Assembly: GCA_015064085.1 (NCBI GenBank)
Contig: SVSX01000014.1
Coordinates: 1 to 39,442, forward strand
Direction of reading: 5' to 3'
DNA length: 39,442 nucleotides
Source of the DNA: Oscillospiraceae bacterium
GTDB lineage: Bacteria > Bacillota > Clostridia > Oscillospirales > CAG-272
The position numbers and the translations under genes are program-made. Below are positions 22,525-30,556 of the stretch, one piece after another. Each line of letters starts with the position of its first letter. Positions within the stretch are counted from its first letter, which is position 1. The notes beneath the pieces are model-generated. The model was not told the DNA's origin. It did no database searches and saw only the letters and a list, made by a program, of their open reading frames with translations.

Positions 22525-23334
22525 TTATATCTCTACCTCTTCAAATCCCTTTCCGTCAAATATGTATCTCGATTTAAAGCCCACCTCTCTGAGTATCTCC
22601 CTCGACTCATCAAAAAAGGTATCAAGATACCTCTTGTCGTGACAATCCGAGGTGATGACCGCGCCAAAGCCGCAGTTCCAAAACTCCTTCAGTATCTCGA
22701 GCTGAGGGTAGGGAGAGGTGCGGTAGCCCCTCGCCACAGCTCCCGTATTGACCTCAAAAAGCGGGATCTTGCCCTTGAGAGCGTGTACTGCCCCGAGGGC
22801 ATAATCGAGATATTCCTTCGAGTCAACGTCGAGAAATCTTCTCTCTTCGATGTTTTTGGTAATAAGATCAAAATGACCTATTATATCAAATCTTCCATAG
22901 CTCGGAAGATCTGAGAGCATACTGTAGTATTCACGGGCAAATCTCATCGGGTCGCCGCCCGAGACCTCGTCAATAAAATCAAGTGTGCCTTTAAGATCTC
23001 TGTCAAAGCACCTCACTCCGTTCTCGGTTTTGAAGCAGTGGGCAGAGCCTATAACGTATTCGTATCCCTCCGCGGTGCAATCCGAAAGTATTTCGTACTC
23101 AATGCCGAGAAAGATGTCTATCACCCCTCTGTATGCCTCCTTGAGCCTAAGGATCTCTTTTTTATAGTCCTCGCTCCTGTCGACCTTGTTTCTTTCGGGA
23201 TTTTGTCGGAAGGAGTGACCCGAAAAGCCAAGCGACCCAAATCCGCGGCTTATGGCTTCCTTTACCATTTCCTCGGGAGTGTCTCTTCCGTCACAGAAGG
23301 TAGAGTGTGTATGAAGATTCTGTTTGGTATTCAT
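22525..23334 (-). CDS. PHP-domain phosphatase (histidinol-phosphatase HisJ-like)
   Basis: This 269-residue cytoplasmic metal-dependent phosphoesterase has PHP motifs in order: LHTHSTFCDGRDTPEEM (His8, His10), GFSGHSF, GIEYEIL, GSAHCF, GHFDLI and TSDCHDKRYLDTFF. This is the HisJ pattern, so histidinol-phosphate is possible, but many such proteins act on other phosphates and there is no his operon here. Start 23334 is chosen because GAGGAAAG precedes it; the frame extends to 23397 over the promoter. It has its own promoter, divergent from the beta-helix gene. Confidence 0.85.
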   Translation of the reverse strand: MNTKQNLHTHSTFCDGRDTPEEMVKEAISRGFGSLGFSGHSFRQNPERNKVDRSEDYKKEILRLKEAYRGVIDIFLGIEYEILSDCTAEGYEYVIGSAHCFKTENGVRCFDRDLKGTLDFIDEVSGGDPMRFAREYYSMLSDLPSYGRFDIIGHFDLITKNIEERRFLDVDSKEYLDYALGAVHALKGKIPLFEVNTGAVARGYRTSPYPQLEILKEFWNCGFGAVITSDCHDKRYLDTFFDESREILREVGFKSRYIFDGKGFEEVEI

Positions 23335-23364
23335 AACTTTCCTCACAATTTTTTCTTTAAAAGA

Positions 23365-23393
23365 ATTATAACACCGACTCGCGGAAAAGTCAA
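23365..23393 (-). promoter_or_regulatory. Promoter of the PHP gene
   Basis: Minus strand: TTGACT (23388-23393), 17 bp, TATAAT (23365-23370) with a TGT extension. Only 9 bp separate its -35 from that of the divergent promoter. Confidence 0.82.
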
Positions 23394-23402
23394 GCAAATC
23401 CC

Positions 23403-23431
23403 TTGCATTTCCAACTCTTTTGTGCTATACT
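23403..23431 (+). promoter_or_regulatory. Promoter of the beta-helix gene
   Basis: TTGCAT (23403-23408), 17 bp, TATACT (23426-23431) with a TGC extension. Confidence 0.75.
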
Positions 23432-23462
23432 CAAGATATAAATAATTTGTGAGGTCAGAGCT

Positions 23463-24449
23463 ATGATAAATGAAAAATATATTCTTGAAAGTAAAAATGA
23501 TACCACCGATATGACGGCGGCGATCGAGGAAAAGCTAAGGGAGCACGGAGTCTGCATTCTCGGCAGCGGAGTTTTCTACGTAAACCGTGTCAATATGCCC
23601 GACGGCACGGCTATTATGGGTATGGGAAAGACAACTAAGGTAGTTCTCGACCCGTCGGCAGAGTCGGGCTATGCCATAAGGATCGGCTCTTTTTCGACGG
23701 TAAAGGACATCTTTGTCACGGGTAATGCCGATGAGCGGATCGAGCTGCCCGAGAGCGTCGGCGAGCGCCACGGTATCCTCTTTCTCGGAGATGCAACTCC
23801 CAAGGAGTGGCACGGTCAGCCCGAGAACTCTATAGTCACAAACTGCTTCATCACCGCCTTTACGGGGGGAGGTCTGACCTGCCTTGACACAGGCTACTAT
23901 ATCCGCTCCTCACTTACGGTATCCAACTGCCATATCCTGAACTGCGGCGCGGGTATCAATATCCCTCATTTCAGCGAGTACCACGAGTTCACAAACGTAC
24001 TCGCCGCTGAAAATCTTTACGGCTGTATTAACAACGGCGGCAACAATGTCTTCACAAACTGCGGCTTCAACTCGAATGAGACGGCTTTTCTTATCGACAA
24101 CTCAGAAGGTCAGTCTCCGAACGACTCCCACGGCTCGGTGATCGGCTGTACCTTCAACCACTCGGGAAACAACAAGGGTGTTGGAATAAAGATACTCGGA
24201 GCTAAGAACGGCTTCGTTTTCAGCGGTTGTCAGAGCTTCTACTCAAAGATAATTCTTGAGAATTCCCGCAATATCATCTTCAACAGCTTTAATTTCGGGA
24301 AAAAAACCGAGATCAGCATCAAGGGCGGGGCTCTCACCTGCTTCAGCGATTGCGCGTTTTTCGGTATGCCCACCGTGACGGTGGAGGACAACAGCGCTGT
24401 AAGGTTCAGAGGCTGCTTCAACACCGAGGGCGAGGAAATAGGAATATAA
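23463..24449 (+). CDS. Right-handed beta-helix (pectate-lyase-fold) protein
   Basis: This 328-residue protein begins with a pectate-lyase-3-like strand pattern (DMTAAIEEKLREHGVCILGSGVFYVN) and GTAIMGMGKTTKVVL. It then runs through short repeated strands rich in N, C and G (VTNCFITAFTGG, VSNCHILNCGAGI, FTNCGFNSNETAF, VIGCTFNHSGNN, FSGCQSF, FSDCAFFG) typical of parallel beta-helices. Such proteins bind or cut polysaccharides, but I see no lyase catalytic residues to name. There is no signal peptide, which is unusual for a polysaccharide-acting helix. It is single, with its own promoter. Confidence 0.75.
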   Translation: MINEKYILESKNDTTDMTAAIEEKLREHGVCILGSGVFYVNRVNMPDGTAIMGMGKTTKVVLDPSAESGYAIRIGSFSTVKDIFVTGNADERIELPESVGERHGILFLGDATPKEWHGQPENSIVTNCFITAFTGGGLTCLDTGYYIRSSLTVSNCHILNCGAGINIPHFSEYHEFTNVLAAENLYGCINNGGNNVFTNCGFNSNETAFLIDNSEGQSPNDSHGSVIGCTFNHSGNNKGVGIKILGAKNGFVFSGCQSFYSKIILENSRNIIFNSFNFGKKTEISIKGGALTCFSDCAFFGMPTVTVEDNSAVRFRGCFNTEGEEIGI

Positions 24450-24496
24450 AAAATGGGCTGTGGGGACACCTACCGTAAAGCATTTTTTATCAATAT

Positions 24497-24529
24497 CAAA
24501 AGGGACGAGGTTTTCTCGTCCCTTTTGCA
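24497..24529 (+). terminator. Terminator after the beta-helix gene
   Basis: CAAAAGGGACGAG (24497-24509) and its exact complement (24515-24527) form a 13-bp stem with a GTTTT loop. Confidence 0.8.
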
Positions 24530-24599
24530 CACTTCCTTGCCTGCAAGGTATAATGTGTTATACTATGTTATACTATGTTTTATTTTTGGGTGGTAAAGG

Positions 24600-24800
24600 A
24601 GTGGTGTTTTTGCTTACGCAAAAGTGATGTTACTCACTTCGTTCGTAATGATGTTGCTCCCGATGGTCGCAATGATGTGATGTTTGCTCACTGTGCCGAA
24701 GGCACAACATCATTGCCGTAGGCTACATCATTAGGCGAAGCCGACATCACTTGCCCGTAAGGGCAAACATCGTTCGGCAGACCTGCTTTATCGCAGGTTG
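24600..24800. repeat. Modular inverted repeat built on ATGATGT / ACATCAT
   Basis: GTGATGT, ATGATGT and ATGATGTGATGT units alternate with 14-18 bp spacers, then the same words appear inverted (AACATCAT, ACATCAT, ACATCAC, ACATCG). Several spacers are themselves small hairpins (GTGCCGAAGGCAC, TTGCCCGTAAGGGCAA, GGCGAAGCC). The ~170-bp stretch could fold into a large branched structure. No gene is present, and the rest of 24530-24822 shows nothing else except a GTTATACTAT direct repeat near 24555-24576. Confidence 0.7.
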
Positions 24801-24822
24801 CCGTGACAGCCCCTTTTTCGTA

Positions 24823-25572
24823 CTATCCTTTTCGGTATTTTTCGGGAGAGCAGCCCATCGACCTGTGAAATACCTGAATAAAGTAACTCGGACTCGAAAA
24901 CCCGCTTTGTTCGGATATCTGACCTATCGTGAGATATTCCGACTCAAGAAGCTTCTTTGCCCTATCCAGCCTCAGCTCCCTCAGAAAGGAAATGGGGCTT
25001 TTACCGTAGGCTATCGAAAACTCACGCCTCAGATACGATGTGCTGATCCTCAGGCTTTCCGCGAGAGATGATATTGAAAAAAGCGGGTCGGAAAAGCACT
25101 GTAGCATTTTTTCTCTCGCGAGGACGATCTTTTTCGGGATATTTTTCTCCTGCTCTGACGCGCAAAGCTTCTCAAGCTGCGCGAGAAGCTCGTAAAATAC
25201 CGACATACCCTCAAAGGATACCTGACTGTCCGCCCTTGAGCTCTCTATCAGCTTTTCGAAGAGAGACGGTATCTCTTTCGAATGTATCTTGATCGCCACG
25301 GGATTGCTAAATTTGATATCGTTATGAAGCTTGAAATGGATCGCAACCATTCTTGTCTCTTCGATTATCTCGGTCTCGTAGCTTATGCTTTTGGGCATAA
25401 AGGTTACGGTATCCTCGTCCGAGATAAATTCGCTTTCCGCCGTCTTAATGAGGACTTTGCCGTGATAACGGTAGGAAAGACTGTAAAAATCCCTCCCCTT
25501 GACCGATATTCTCTTTGTTGATTTTGATGTGGTATTAAAAGCAGACAGCTCAATGACCGCCGATCTTTCCAT
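24823..25572 (-). CDS. AraC-family transcriptional regulator
   Basis: This 249-residue protein has a cupin-like N-terminal sensor (about 1-130, e.g. ISVKGRDFYSLSYRYHGKVLI) and a C-terminal double HTH (SISSLAESLRISTSYLRREFSIAYGKSPISFLRELRLDRAKKLL and IGQISEQSGFSSPSYFIQVFHRSMGCSPEKYRK). The start at 25572 has GGTGATG before it; the open frame to 25692 runs through the promoter. It is divergent from the Fe-S gene pair, its most likely target. Confidence 0.88.
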   Translation of the reverse strand: MERSAVIELSAFNTTSKSTKRISVKGRDFYSLSYRYHGKVLIKTAESEFISDEDTVTFMPKSISYETEIIEETRMVAIHFKLHNDIKFSNPVAIKIHSKEIPSLFEKLIESSRADSQVSFEGMSVFYELLAQLEKLCASEQEKNIPKKIVLAREKMLQCFSDPLFSISSLAESLRISTSYLRREFSIAYGKSPISFLRELRLDRAKKLLESEYLTIGQISEQSGFSSPSYFIQVFHRSMGCSPEKYRKG

Positions 25573-25588
25573 TTCATCACCCCCGAAA

Positions 25589-25617
25589 AGTATAACACAT
25601 AAAAGCGCCTCTGTCAA
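25589..25617 (-). promoter_or_regulatory. Promoter of the AraC regulator gene
   Basis: Minus strand: TTGACA (25612-25617), 17 bp, TATACT (25589-25594) with a TGT extension. Confidence 0.82.
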
Positions 25618-25652
25618 GTTGCGAAAATATAAATTTATGTCGAATGTTGTTA

Positions 25653-25681
25653 TTGACAAGAGCTCCGCTCGATTGTATAAT
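25653..25681 (+). promoter_or_regulatory. Promoter of the tandem Fe-S protein genes
   Basis: TTGACA (25653-25658), 17 bp, TATAAT (25676-25681). It is divergent from the regulator promoter, with 35 bp between the two -35 elements. Confidence 0.85.
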
Positions 25682-25709
25682 GAACTCAACAATATTAAGG
25701 AGGAGTAAA

Positions 25710-26636
25710 ATGAATACTCATAATTTTAAAGCAGCGGTGGAGGAAGCCGCAAAGAAGATCGGTATAGATATGATAGGCTTTGCCTCAAAGGCGAGATTTG
25801 AGGGCGTTGACGCTCAGCACAACCCCTTCTCGATCTTCCCCGAGGGAAAGACGGTGATCATGGTTGGTAAGCGCATCTGCCGCGGAGCGCTTCGCGGTGT
25901 TGAGGAGGGCACGAATTTCGGTGACTATGCCCTCTTCGGCAAGAATTGGCTCGAGGACGAGTTTCTCTCCCTTGCCTGCTACGACCTTGTGAATTTTATC
26001 GAGGATAACGGCTGGGAGGCGTGTCCAATATTCCCTAACCCCTCGGAGCTCGGACCTCAGGGTGTTTCGGTTGCGGAGGGTCGTCCCGCACCGAACGTAT
26101 ATCCCGATTTCGACTATGCGGCGGTTGCCTGCGGACTTGGCGAGATCGGTCTTAACGGTCTGTTCCTTTCTCCAAAATTCGGATCACGCCAGAGATTTCA
26201 TATGATAATTACCGACGCCGAGATAGAGGAAACTCCTATCTTTGAGGGTCATATCTGCGACGGCTGCGGAAAGTGCGCCGAAAGCTGCCCCCTCTCGGCA
26301 ATAGACCTTCAGCACAGATACGAAACAGAGATCTGCGGCAAAAAAATGGAGGTGGCGTTTATAGATTACAGCATCTGCGCAACCTGCAAGAACGGTGCTT
26401 GTAAGAACCGTTTCTCGCCCACCGCGAGACCCGACCGTGTTGCCGCTCTTTGCAACAGGTCCTGCCTCTGCCATCTCGAGGAGAGCAATGCTCTTCAGAA
26501 CAAATTTGAGAACTCATTCCGTCAGAGAGAGGAATGGTCGGTAGGTGAGCGCCGCTCGGCTGATCAGCGCAACACCGAAGCGGCAAACGTGCTTGGCGGA
26601 AGCTTTTCCAAGGACGGAAACAGGGGGAACAGATAA
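25710..26636 (+). CDS. QueG-like 4Fe-4S protein, first of a tandem pair
   Basis: This 308-residue protein is related to epoxyqueuosine reductase and reductive dehalogenases. N-terminal sensor-like marks are GIDMIGFASKARF, KTVIMVGKRICRG and GVEEGTNFGDYALFG. These are followed by VACGLGEIGLNGLFLSPKFGSRQRFHMIITDAE and a ferredoxin motif CDGCGKCAESCPLSAI, then CATCKNGAC and CNRSCLC, which could hold a second cluster. True QueG is longer and sits with tRNA-modification genes, so that function is doubtful. AAGGAGG (25698-25704) fixes the start at 25710. Its TAA overlaps the next ATG by one base. Confidence 0.82.
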   Translation: MNTHNFKAAVEEAAKKIGIDMIGFASKARFEGVDAQHNPFSIFPEGKTVIMVGKRICRGALRGVEEGTNFGDYALFGKNWLEDEFLSLACYDLVNFIEDNGWEACPIFPNPSELGPQGVSVAEGRPAPNVYPDFDYAAVACGLGEIGLNGLFLSPKFGSRQRFHMIITDAEIEETPIFEGHICDGCGKCAESCPLSAIDLQHRYETEICGKKMEVAFIDYSICATCKNGACKNRFSPTARPDRVAALCNRSCLCHLEESNALQNKFENSFRQREEWSVGERRSADQRNTEAANVLGGSFSKDGNRGNR

Positions 26637-27766
26637 TGAAGCTGACGTCTCAGATGATAAAGGACAAGGCGGCTGAGCTGGGTATCGACTGTGTTGCCAT
26701 AGGCAATATAGAACGCTTCAAGGATGCCCCCAAGCTTATGTCACCAAGCACCTACTTCCCGGGCGCTAAGTCGGTGATAGCCGTGGCGATGCGTATTCCG
26801 AGAGGTACTTACCGCGGAATCGAGGAGGGTACGCATTGGCACAACTATACCTTTTACTCATATAACAAGCTGAACTCGCTGTTCAGACCCCGTCTTTCCT
26901 ATGAGCTTGCCTGCTTCATAGAGGATCACGGCTGGGAGGCGGTTTGCCATTACCCCGCCGTTCCCGAGGGAAACGGAACGACAAAAGAGCCCCTCCGAGA
27001 CGGTATCCCCCCCGACGTCGTCTGCAGTGTCAGACTGATCGCCGCAGGCTGCGGTCTTGGCGAGATAGGCTTCTCGAAGGTCTTCCTCACCAAAAAATTC
27101 GGACCTCGTGTCCGCCTTGGTCTGATCTTTACCGACTGTGAGCTCGAGCCCGATCCTATCCTCGATACGGGAGATATCTGTATTCACTGCGGCGCTTGCG
27201 CGAGAGAATGTCCCGGAAACGCTATCCCCTCGGTGAAGGATAAGAACAAGAGACTCACGGTAAGCTACGGCGAGAAGGACGTCTGGTACGGTGACGTAAG
27301 AATGGGAAGATGTACACTCTCTCATCACGGAATGAACAACGAGTGCTCTCCTTTCCTGAAAAAAGAGTTCCCCAATATGGCATTTGACGTTCGCAACAGC
27401 GAAATGACCGAGGAAGAGGCGTATATCCTCTCCTACACTATGGCAAAGGGAACTTGGGGAAGAAAGCCCGAGGACAATAGTGTCATCGGCTATTACGATT
27501 ACATACTGACCCATACGGGATACTTTGCTATCTGTGGCGCGAAGGGCTGTATCCGCGCCTGTATGAACGCCCTTGAAAAGGCTGACAAAATAGAAAACAA
27601 GTTCCACAATCCCTTCTACTACAAGAAGAGCTGGACCCTTTCCAATAATCCCGAAAAGGTATCCGAGGGAGTAAACCCCTACAGAGAGGAATACCTCGAC
27701 GAGAGATACCCGGGAATAAGAGAAAACGAATACGTTAAAACGGGTGATGACCCCGAAGAAAACTAA
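26636..27766 (+). CDS. QueG-like 4Fe-4S protein, second of a tandem pair
   Basis: This 376-residue paralogue of the gene before it shares LGIDCVAIGNIERF, RGIEEGTHWHNYTFYSYNKL, FIEDHGWEAVCHYPA and AAGCGLGEIGFSKVFLTKKFGPRVRLGLIFTDCELE. The cluster motif is CIHCGACARECPGNAI; further cysteines are in GRCTLSHHGMNNEC and CGAKGCIRACM. The pair overlaps as TAATG, so the two proteins are made together and may form a heterodimeric redox enzyme, possibly cobamide-dependent like QueG. The substrate is unknown. Confidence 0.82.
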   Translation: MKLTSQMIKDKAAELGIDCVAIGNIERFKDAPKLMSPSTYFPGAKSVIAVAMRIPRGTYRGIEEGTHWHNYTFYSYNKLNSLFRPRLSYELACFIEDHGWEAVCHYPAVPEGNGTTKEPLRDGIPPDVVCSVRLIAAGCGLGEIGFSKVFLTKKFGPRVRLGLIFTDCELEPDPILDTGDICIHCGACARECPGNAIPSVKDKNKRLTVSYGEKDVWYGDVRMGRCTLSHHGMNNECSPFLKKEFPNMAFDVRNSEMTEEEAYILSYTMAKGTWGRKPEDNSVIGYYDYILTHTGYFAICGAKGCIRACMNALEKADKIENKFHNPFYYKKSWTLSNNPEKVSEGVNPYREEYLDERYPGIRENEYVKTGDDPEEN

Positions 27767-27787
27767 AACGTGATAAAATAACACATA

Positions 27788-27821
27788 AGGCGGTCTCAGC
27801 TTTCATTGAGACCGCCTGTTT
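27788..27821 (+). terminator. Terminator after the Fe-S gene pair
   Basis: AGGCGGTCTCA (27788-27798) and TGAGACCGCCT (27807-27817) form an 11-bp stem followed by GTTTT. Confidence 0.8.
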
Positions 27822-27833
27822 TAAAGATATTCT

Positions 27834-28079
27834 TTTTCGGTCTTGCCAAATGTGACAAGCCCGGGCGCAGTCAGATTTGAGAAAGAAGCGCCGTTCTTCG
27901 GGGCGTGAGGCGTACAAATGTACGTCGAGCCCCGAAAACGGCGGTAGAAAAAGTCCATAAAGATGAAGAATTTCGAAGAAATTCGTCCTATTACTGTTTC
28001 ATTTGCGTTTTTATGCGTAAACGGGATTTTTTTATTTATTTTCGGACTTTTTCGGTCTTTCCGAATATGACAAGCCCGA
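27834..28079. repeat. Repeat cluster including copy 2 of the 96-bp element
   Basis: 27869-27965 is the inverted copy of 4-99. Outside it, TTTTTCGGTCTT.CC.AATRTGACAAGCCCG occurs as a direct repeat at about 27834-27863 and 28043-28078. The whole 246 bp has no credible gene and looks like an inserted or expanded non-coding element. Confidence 0.65.
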
Positions 28080-28805
28080 TCACATTTCACAGCACTCGGT
28101 GACGCACTCCTTGATAAGCTCGATATCCTCACGGCATATCTCCTCATCAAAGTCGCAAAATTCATTGTCGCTGATATCGTTACCCGTGAGTATCGCGTAC
28201 CACAATAGCCCAAGCGCATATCTTCCGATACCAAGACTCGCGTGAAAGGTATCTCTGTGTATCTCGGTGATCCCCGACTCAACAAGCTTCTCAAAAAGCT
28301 CTCCCGAGGGGATCAGCAAATCGGCGTCCACCGCCTTTGCCGCAAGAGCATACGCCTCGCTCAGATCCTCAAACATCTCACCTCGGCGGGAATAGCCCAT
28401 TCTTTCGCAAAGCCTCTGACTTCCGTCCTCATACGCCCAGGTCTCGTGGATCACGATCTTCGCCTTCGGTGAGCATCGCCTTACGTATTCTGTGAGTCTG
28501 TCAAGATATGGCTGATAATTTTTATAATCTGTCGACTCCGGGCTCGCCTGCTGAAGGGTCACCACATCCCACTCTCTTGAGAGAAGCGCCTCGGAAAGGG
28601 ATACGAAAAAGCCAGTACTCACTCCGTTCATTTCGAGTGAATAGATCTTCTCCCCGCTGAGCATATTTCTGTAATGCCTTGCCAAAGAGCATCCTCCTAT
28701 GTAAAGATTAAATACGTTTACCTTTTCCCCATCGGCTCTTGCTATGCCGTGTATATAACGCTGAGCATCCTGCGAAAAGCTGTTTCCAATTGATAAAACG
28801 TTCAT
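28080..28805 (-). CDS. DUF4886-type SGNH hydrolase-like protein
   Basis: This 241-residue protein starts LSIGNSFSQDAQRYIHGIA, with the GNSFS block typical of DUF4886. Then come GGCSLARHYRN, VVTLQQASPES and a C-terminal DTFHASLGIGRYALGLLWYAILTG carrying the Asp-x-x-His pair expected of an SGNH esterase. No signal peptide is seen, so it is probably cytoplasmic. Related proteins may de-esterify sugars. GGGAGAA precedes the ATG. It is divergent from the nitrilase-GDPD gene. Confidence 0.8.
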   Translation of the reverse strand: MNVLSIGNSFSQDAQRYIHGIARADGEKVNVFNLYIGGCSLARHYRNMLSGEKIYSLEMNGVSTGFFVSLSEALLSREWDVVTLQQASPESTDYKNYQPYLDRLTEYVRRCSPKAKIVIHETWAYEDGSQRLCERMGYSRRGEMFEDLSEAYALAAKAVDADLLIPSGELFEKLVESGITEIHRDTFHASLGIGRYALGLLWYAILTGNDISDNEFCDFDEEICREDIELIKECVTECCEM

Positions 28806-28831
28806 TTTTATTCTCCCTTACCGTTTTTTTC

Positions 28832-28860
28832 ATTGTAACATATTTATAGATTTATTTCAA
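28832..28860 (-). promoter_or_regulatory. Promoter of the DUF4886 gene
   Basis: Minus strand: TTGAAA (28855-28860), 17 bp, TACAAT (28832-28837) with a TGT extension. Confidence 0.72.
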
Positions 28861-28869
28861 CCGTTTTTA

Positions 28870-28898
28870 TTGACTTTTTAAAAAATATATGTTATCCT
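28870..28898 (+). promoter_or_regulatory. Promoter of the nitrilase-GDPD operon
   Basis: TTGACT (28870-28875), 17 bp, TATCCT (28893-28898) with a TGT extension. It is back to back with the minus-strand promoter, the two -35 elements being 9 bp apart. Confidence 0.72.
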
Positions 28899-28930
28899 AA
28901 ACCCAAAGGAAGATCAAAGGAGCTTTTTTT

Positions 28931-30556
28931 ATGAAAGCATATATTTTTCAACCCCCGTATTCAAGAGATACCTCCCTTTCCGAGGAGTATTTTAACTATA
29001 AGCTCGACCTTCTCGACAAGTGCCGAGAGGACGCCGATATTATCGTTCTTCCAGAGTACAGCGACGTTCCCTGCGCTACCTCCACTCTCGAGGAAACACT
29101 TTATTATCACGATAAATATATAGATATCCTTCTCGAGCGTTGCTCAGAGACGGCAAAGCGCTGCTCGGCGATACTCTGCGTCAATGCCCTCAGCCTTGAG
29201 GAGAGCGGATACCGCAACACCACCTACATTTACGGAAGAGACGGCGCTCTGCTCGGAAAGTATTTCAAAAAGCATCTCCCTCCCCTGGAGCTGGAGACCC
29301 TCGCCCTTGACAGTGACTACACCTTCGAGCCCTCCTCTCCCTATATCCTCGAGATAGAGGGGCTCAGATACGCCTTTCTCACCTGCTATGACTTTTATTT
29401 CTACGAGGCATTCCCGAACATCGCGAAGCAGGACGTCGACATAATCGTCGGCTGCTCACTCCAGAGAAGCGACACCCACTCGGCTATAGAGATAATGTGC
29501 CGTTTTCTGGCTTATAACACCAACGCCTACGTGCTCCGCTCGTCGGTCAGCTTCGCTGAGGACTCGGAGATCTGCGGCGCGAGTATGGCGGTCGACCCCT
29601 TTGGAAACGTTCTTGAAAATATGAAGGGGCGGTTTGGTATGTTCTGCGTGGAATTCGACCCACGAAAAAAGCATCTCAAGCCCGCGGGCTTCGGAAATCC
29701 CGACGCTCCTCACCACAAGTATATAGAGTACGGAAGAAAGCCCTGGCAGTACCGCAACGGCGGTGCGTCGGTGGTCCGCTTTGATGAAAATATGCCCTAC
29801 CCACGTCTCTGCGCTCACAGGGGCTTTTCCACAGTCGCCCCCGAAAACACTCTGCCCGCCCTCGGCGCGGCAGTTGCGCTCGGAGCTGAGGAGATCGAGT
29901 TCGACGTCTGGTCGACCTCCGACAGAGTCCTTGTCTCCTGCCACGACAGCACCCTTGACAGAGTCTCAAACGGCACGGGAAAGATCTACGACCACACCTA
30001 CGAGGAGCTTCTCGCCCTTGATTTCGGCGCTAAGCACGACGAGCGCTTCGGCGGTCTTAAGATCACCACCTTCGAGGAGATCCTCCGCAAATTTTCGGGA
30101 AGAGTCATTATGAACATTCACGTAAAGATCTGGGACAGAAAAAAAGATGACCTTATGATCCCCGAGATCGTTTCCCTCGTTCGCAAATACGACGCCGAAA
30201 AGCACTGCTACTTTATGACCACAAACGATGAGGTCATACGCTATCTGAAGAGCTACGCTCCCGATATCCCCTGCTGTGTCGGCTGGGACGGAAATAAGGA
30301 CAAGATGTCTATGGTCGACCGCGCGGTGGCTCTCGGAGCTTACAAGATACAGCTCTTCAAGCCCTATTTCGACGAAAATACCGTGAAGGCTGCCCACGAG
30401 CACGGAATACTCTGCAACGTCTTCTGGGCGGACGACCCCGACGAGGCAAGAAAATATCTTGAAATGGGCATCGACACTATACTCACAAACGACTTTCTGG
30501 CGATAAAGAACGCCACCGAAAATACAATCAAAAAGATCAAGGAGAAAAGAAAATGA
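28931..30556 (+). CDS. Fusion of a nitrilase-superfamily amidohydrolase and a glycerophosphodiester phosphodiesterase
   Basis: This 541-residue protein has two enzymatic domains. Residues 1-270 are a carbon-nitrogen hydrolase with the Glu-Lys-Cys triad visible: VLPEYSD (Glu42), GKYFKKHL (Lys113) and FLTCYDFYFYEAF (Cys152). Residues 290-530 are a GDPD TIM barrel with LCAHRGFSTVAPENTLPA (His296, Arg297, Glu305), EEIEFDVW (Glu323, Asp325), VSCHDSTLDRVSNGTG (His338) and a LTNDF end motif. One chain could thus cut an amide or nitrile bond and a phosphodiester bond, perhaps of one glycerophospho-amide substrate. It overlaps the next gene as ATGA. Confidence 0.88.
   Translation: MKAYIFQPPYSRDTSLSEEYFNYKLDLLDKCREDADIIVLPEYSDVPCATSTLEETLYYHDKYIDILLERCSETAKRCSAILCVNALSLEESGYRNTTYIYGRDGALLGKYFKKHLPPLELETLALDSDYTFEPSSPYILEIEGLRYAFLTCYDFYFYEAFPNIAKQDVDIIVGCSLQRSDTHSAIEIMCRFLAYNTNAYVLRSSVSFAEDSEICGASMAVDPFGNVLENMKGRFGMFCVEFDPRKKHLKPAGFGNPDAPHHKYIEYGRKPWQYRNGGASVVRFDENMPYPRLCAHRGFSTVAPENTLPALGAAVALGAEEIEFDVWSTSDRVLVSCHDSTLDRVSNGTGKIYDHTYEELLALDFGAKHDERFGGLKITTFEEILRKFSGRVIMNIHVKIWDRKKDDLMIPEIVSLVRKYDAEKHCYFMTTNDEVIRYLKSYAPDIPCCVGWDGNKDKMSMVDRAVALGAYKIQLFKPYFDENTVKAAHEHGILCNVFWADDPDEARKYLEMGIDTILTNDFLAIKNATENTIKKIKEKRK

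Noticed and set aside
24600-24800. Possible CRISPR array
   Set aside because: The repeated word is only 7 bp, appears in both orientations, and the spacers are hairpins of unequal form. There are no cas genes nearby.
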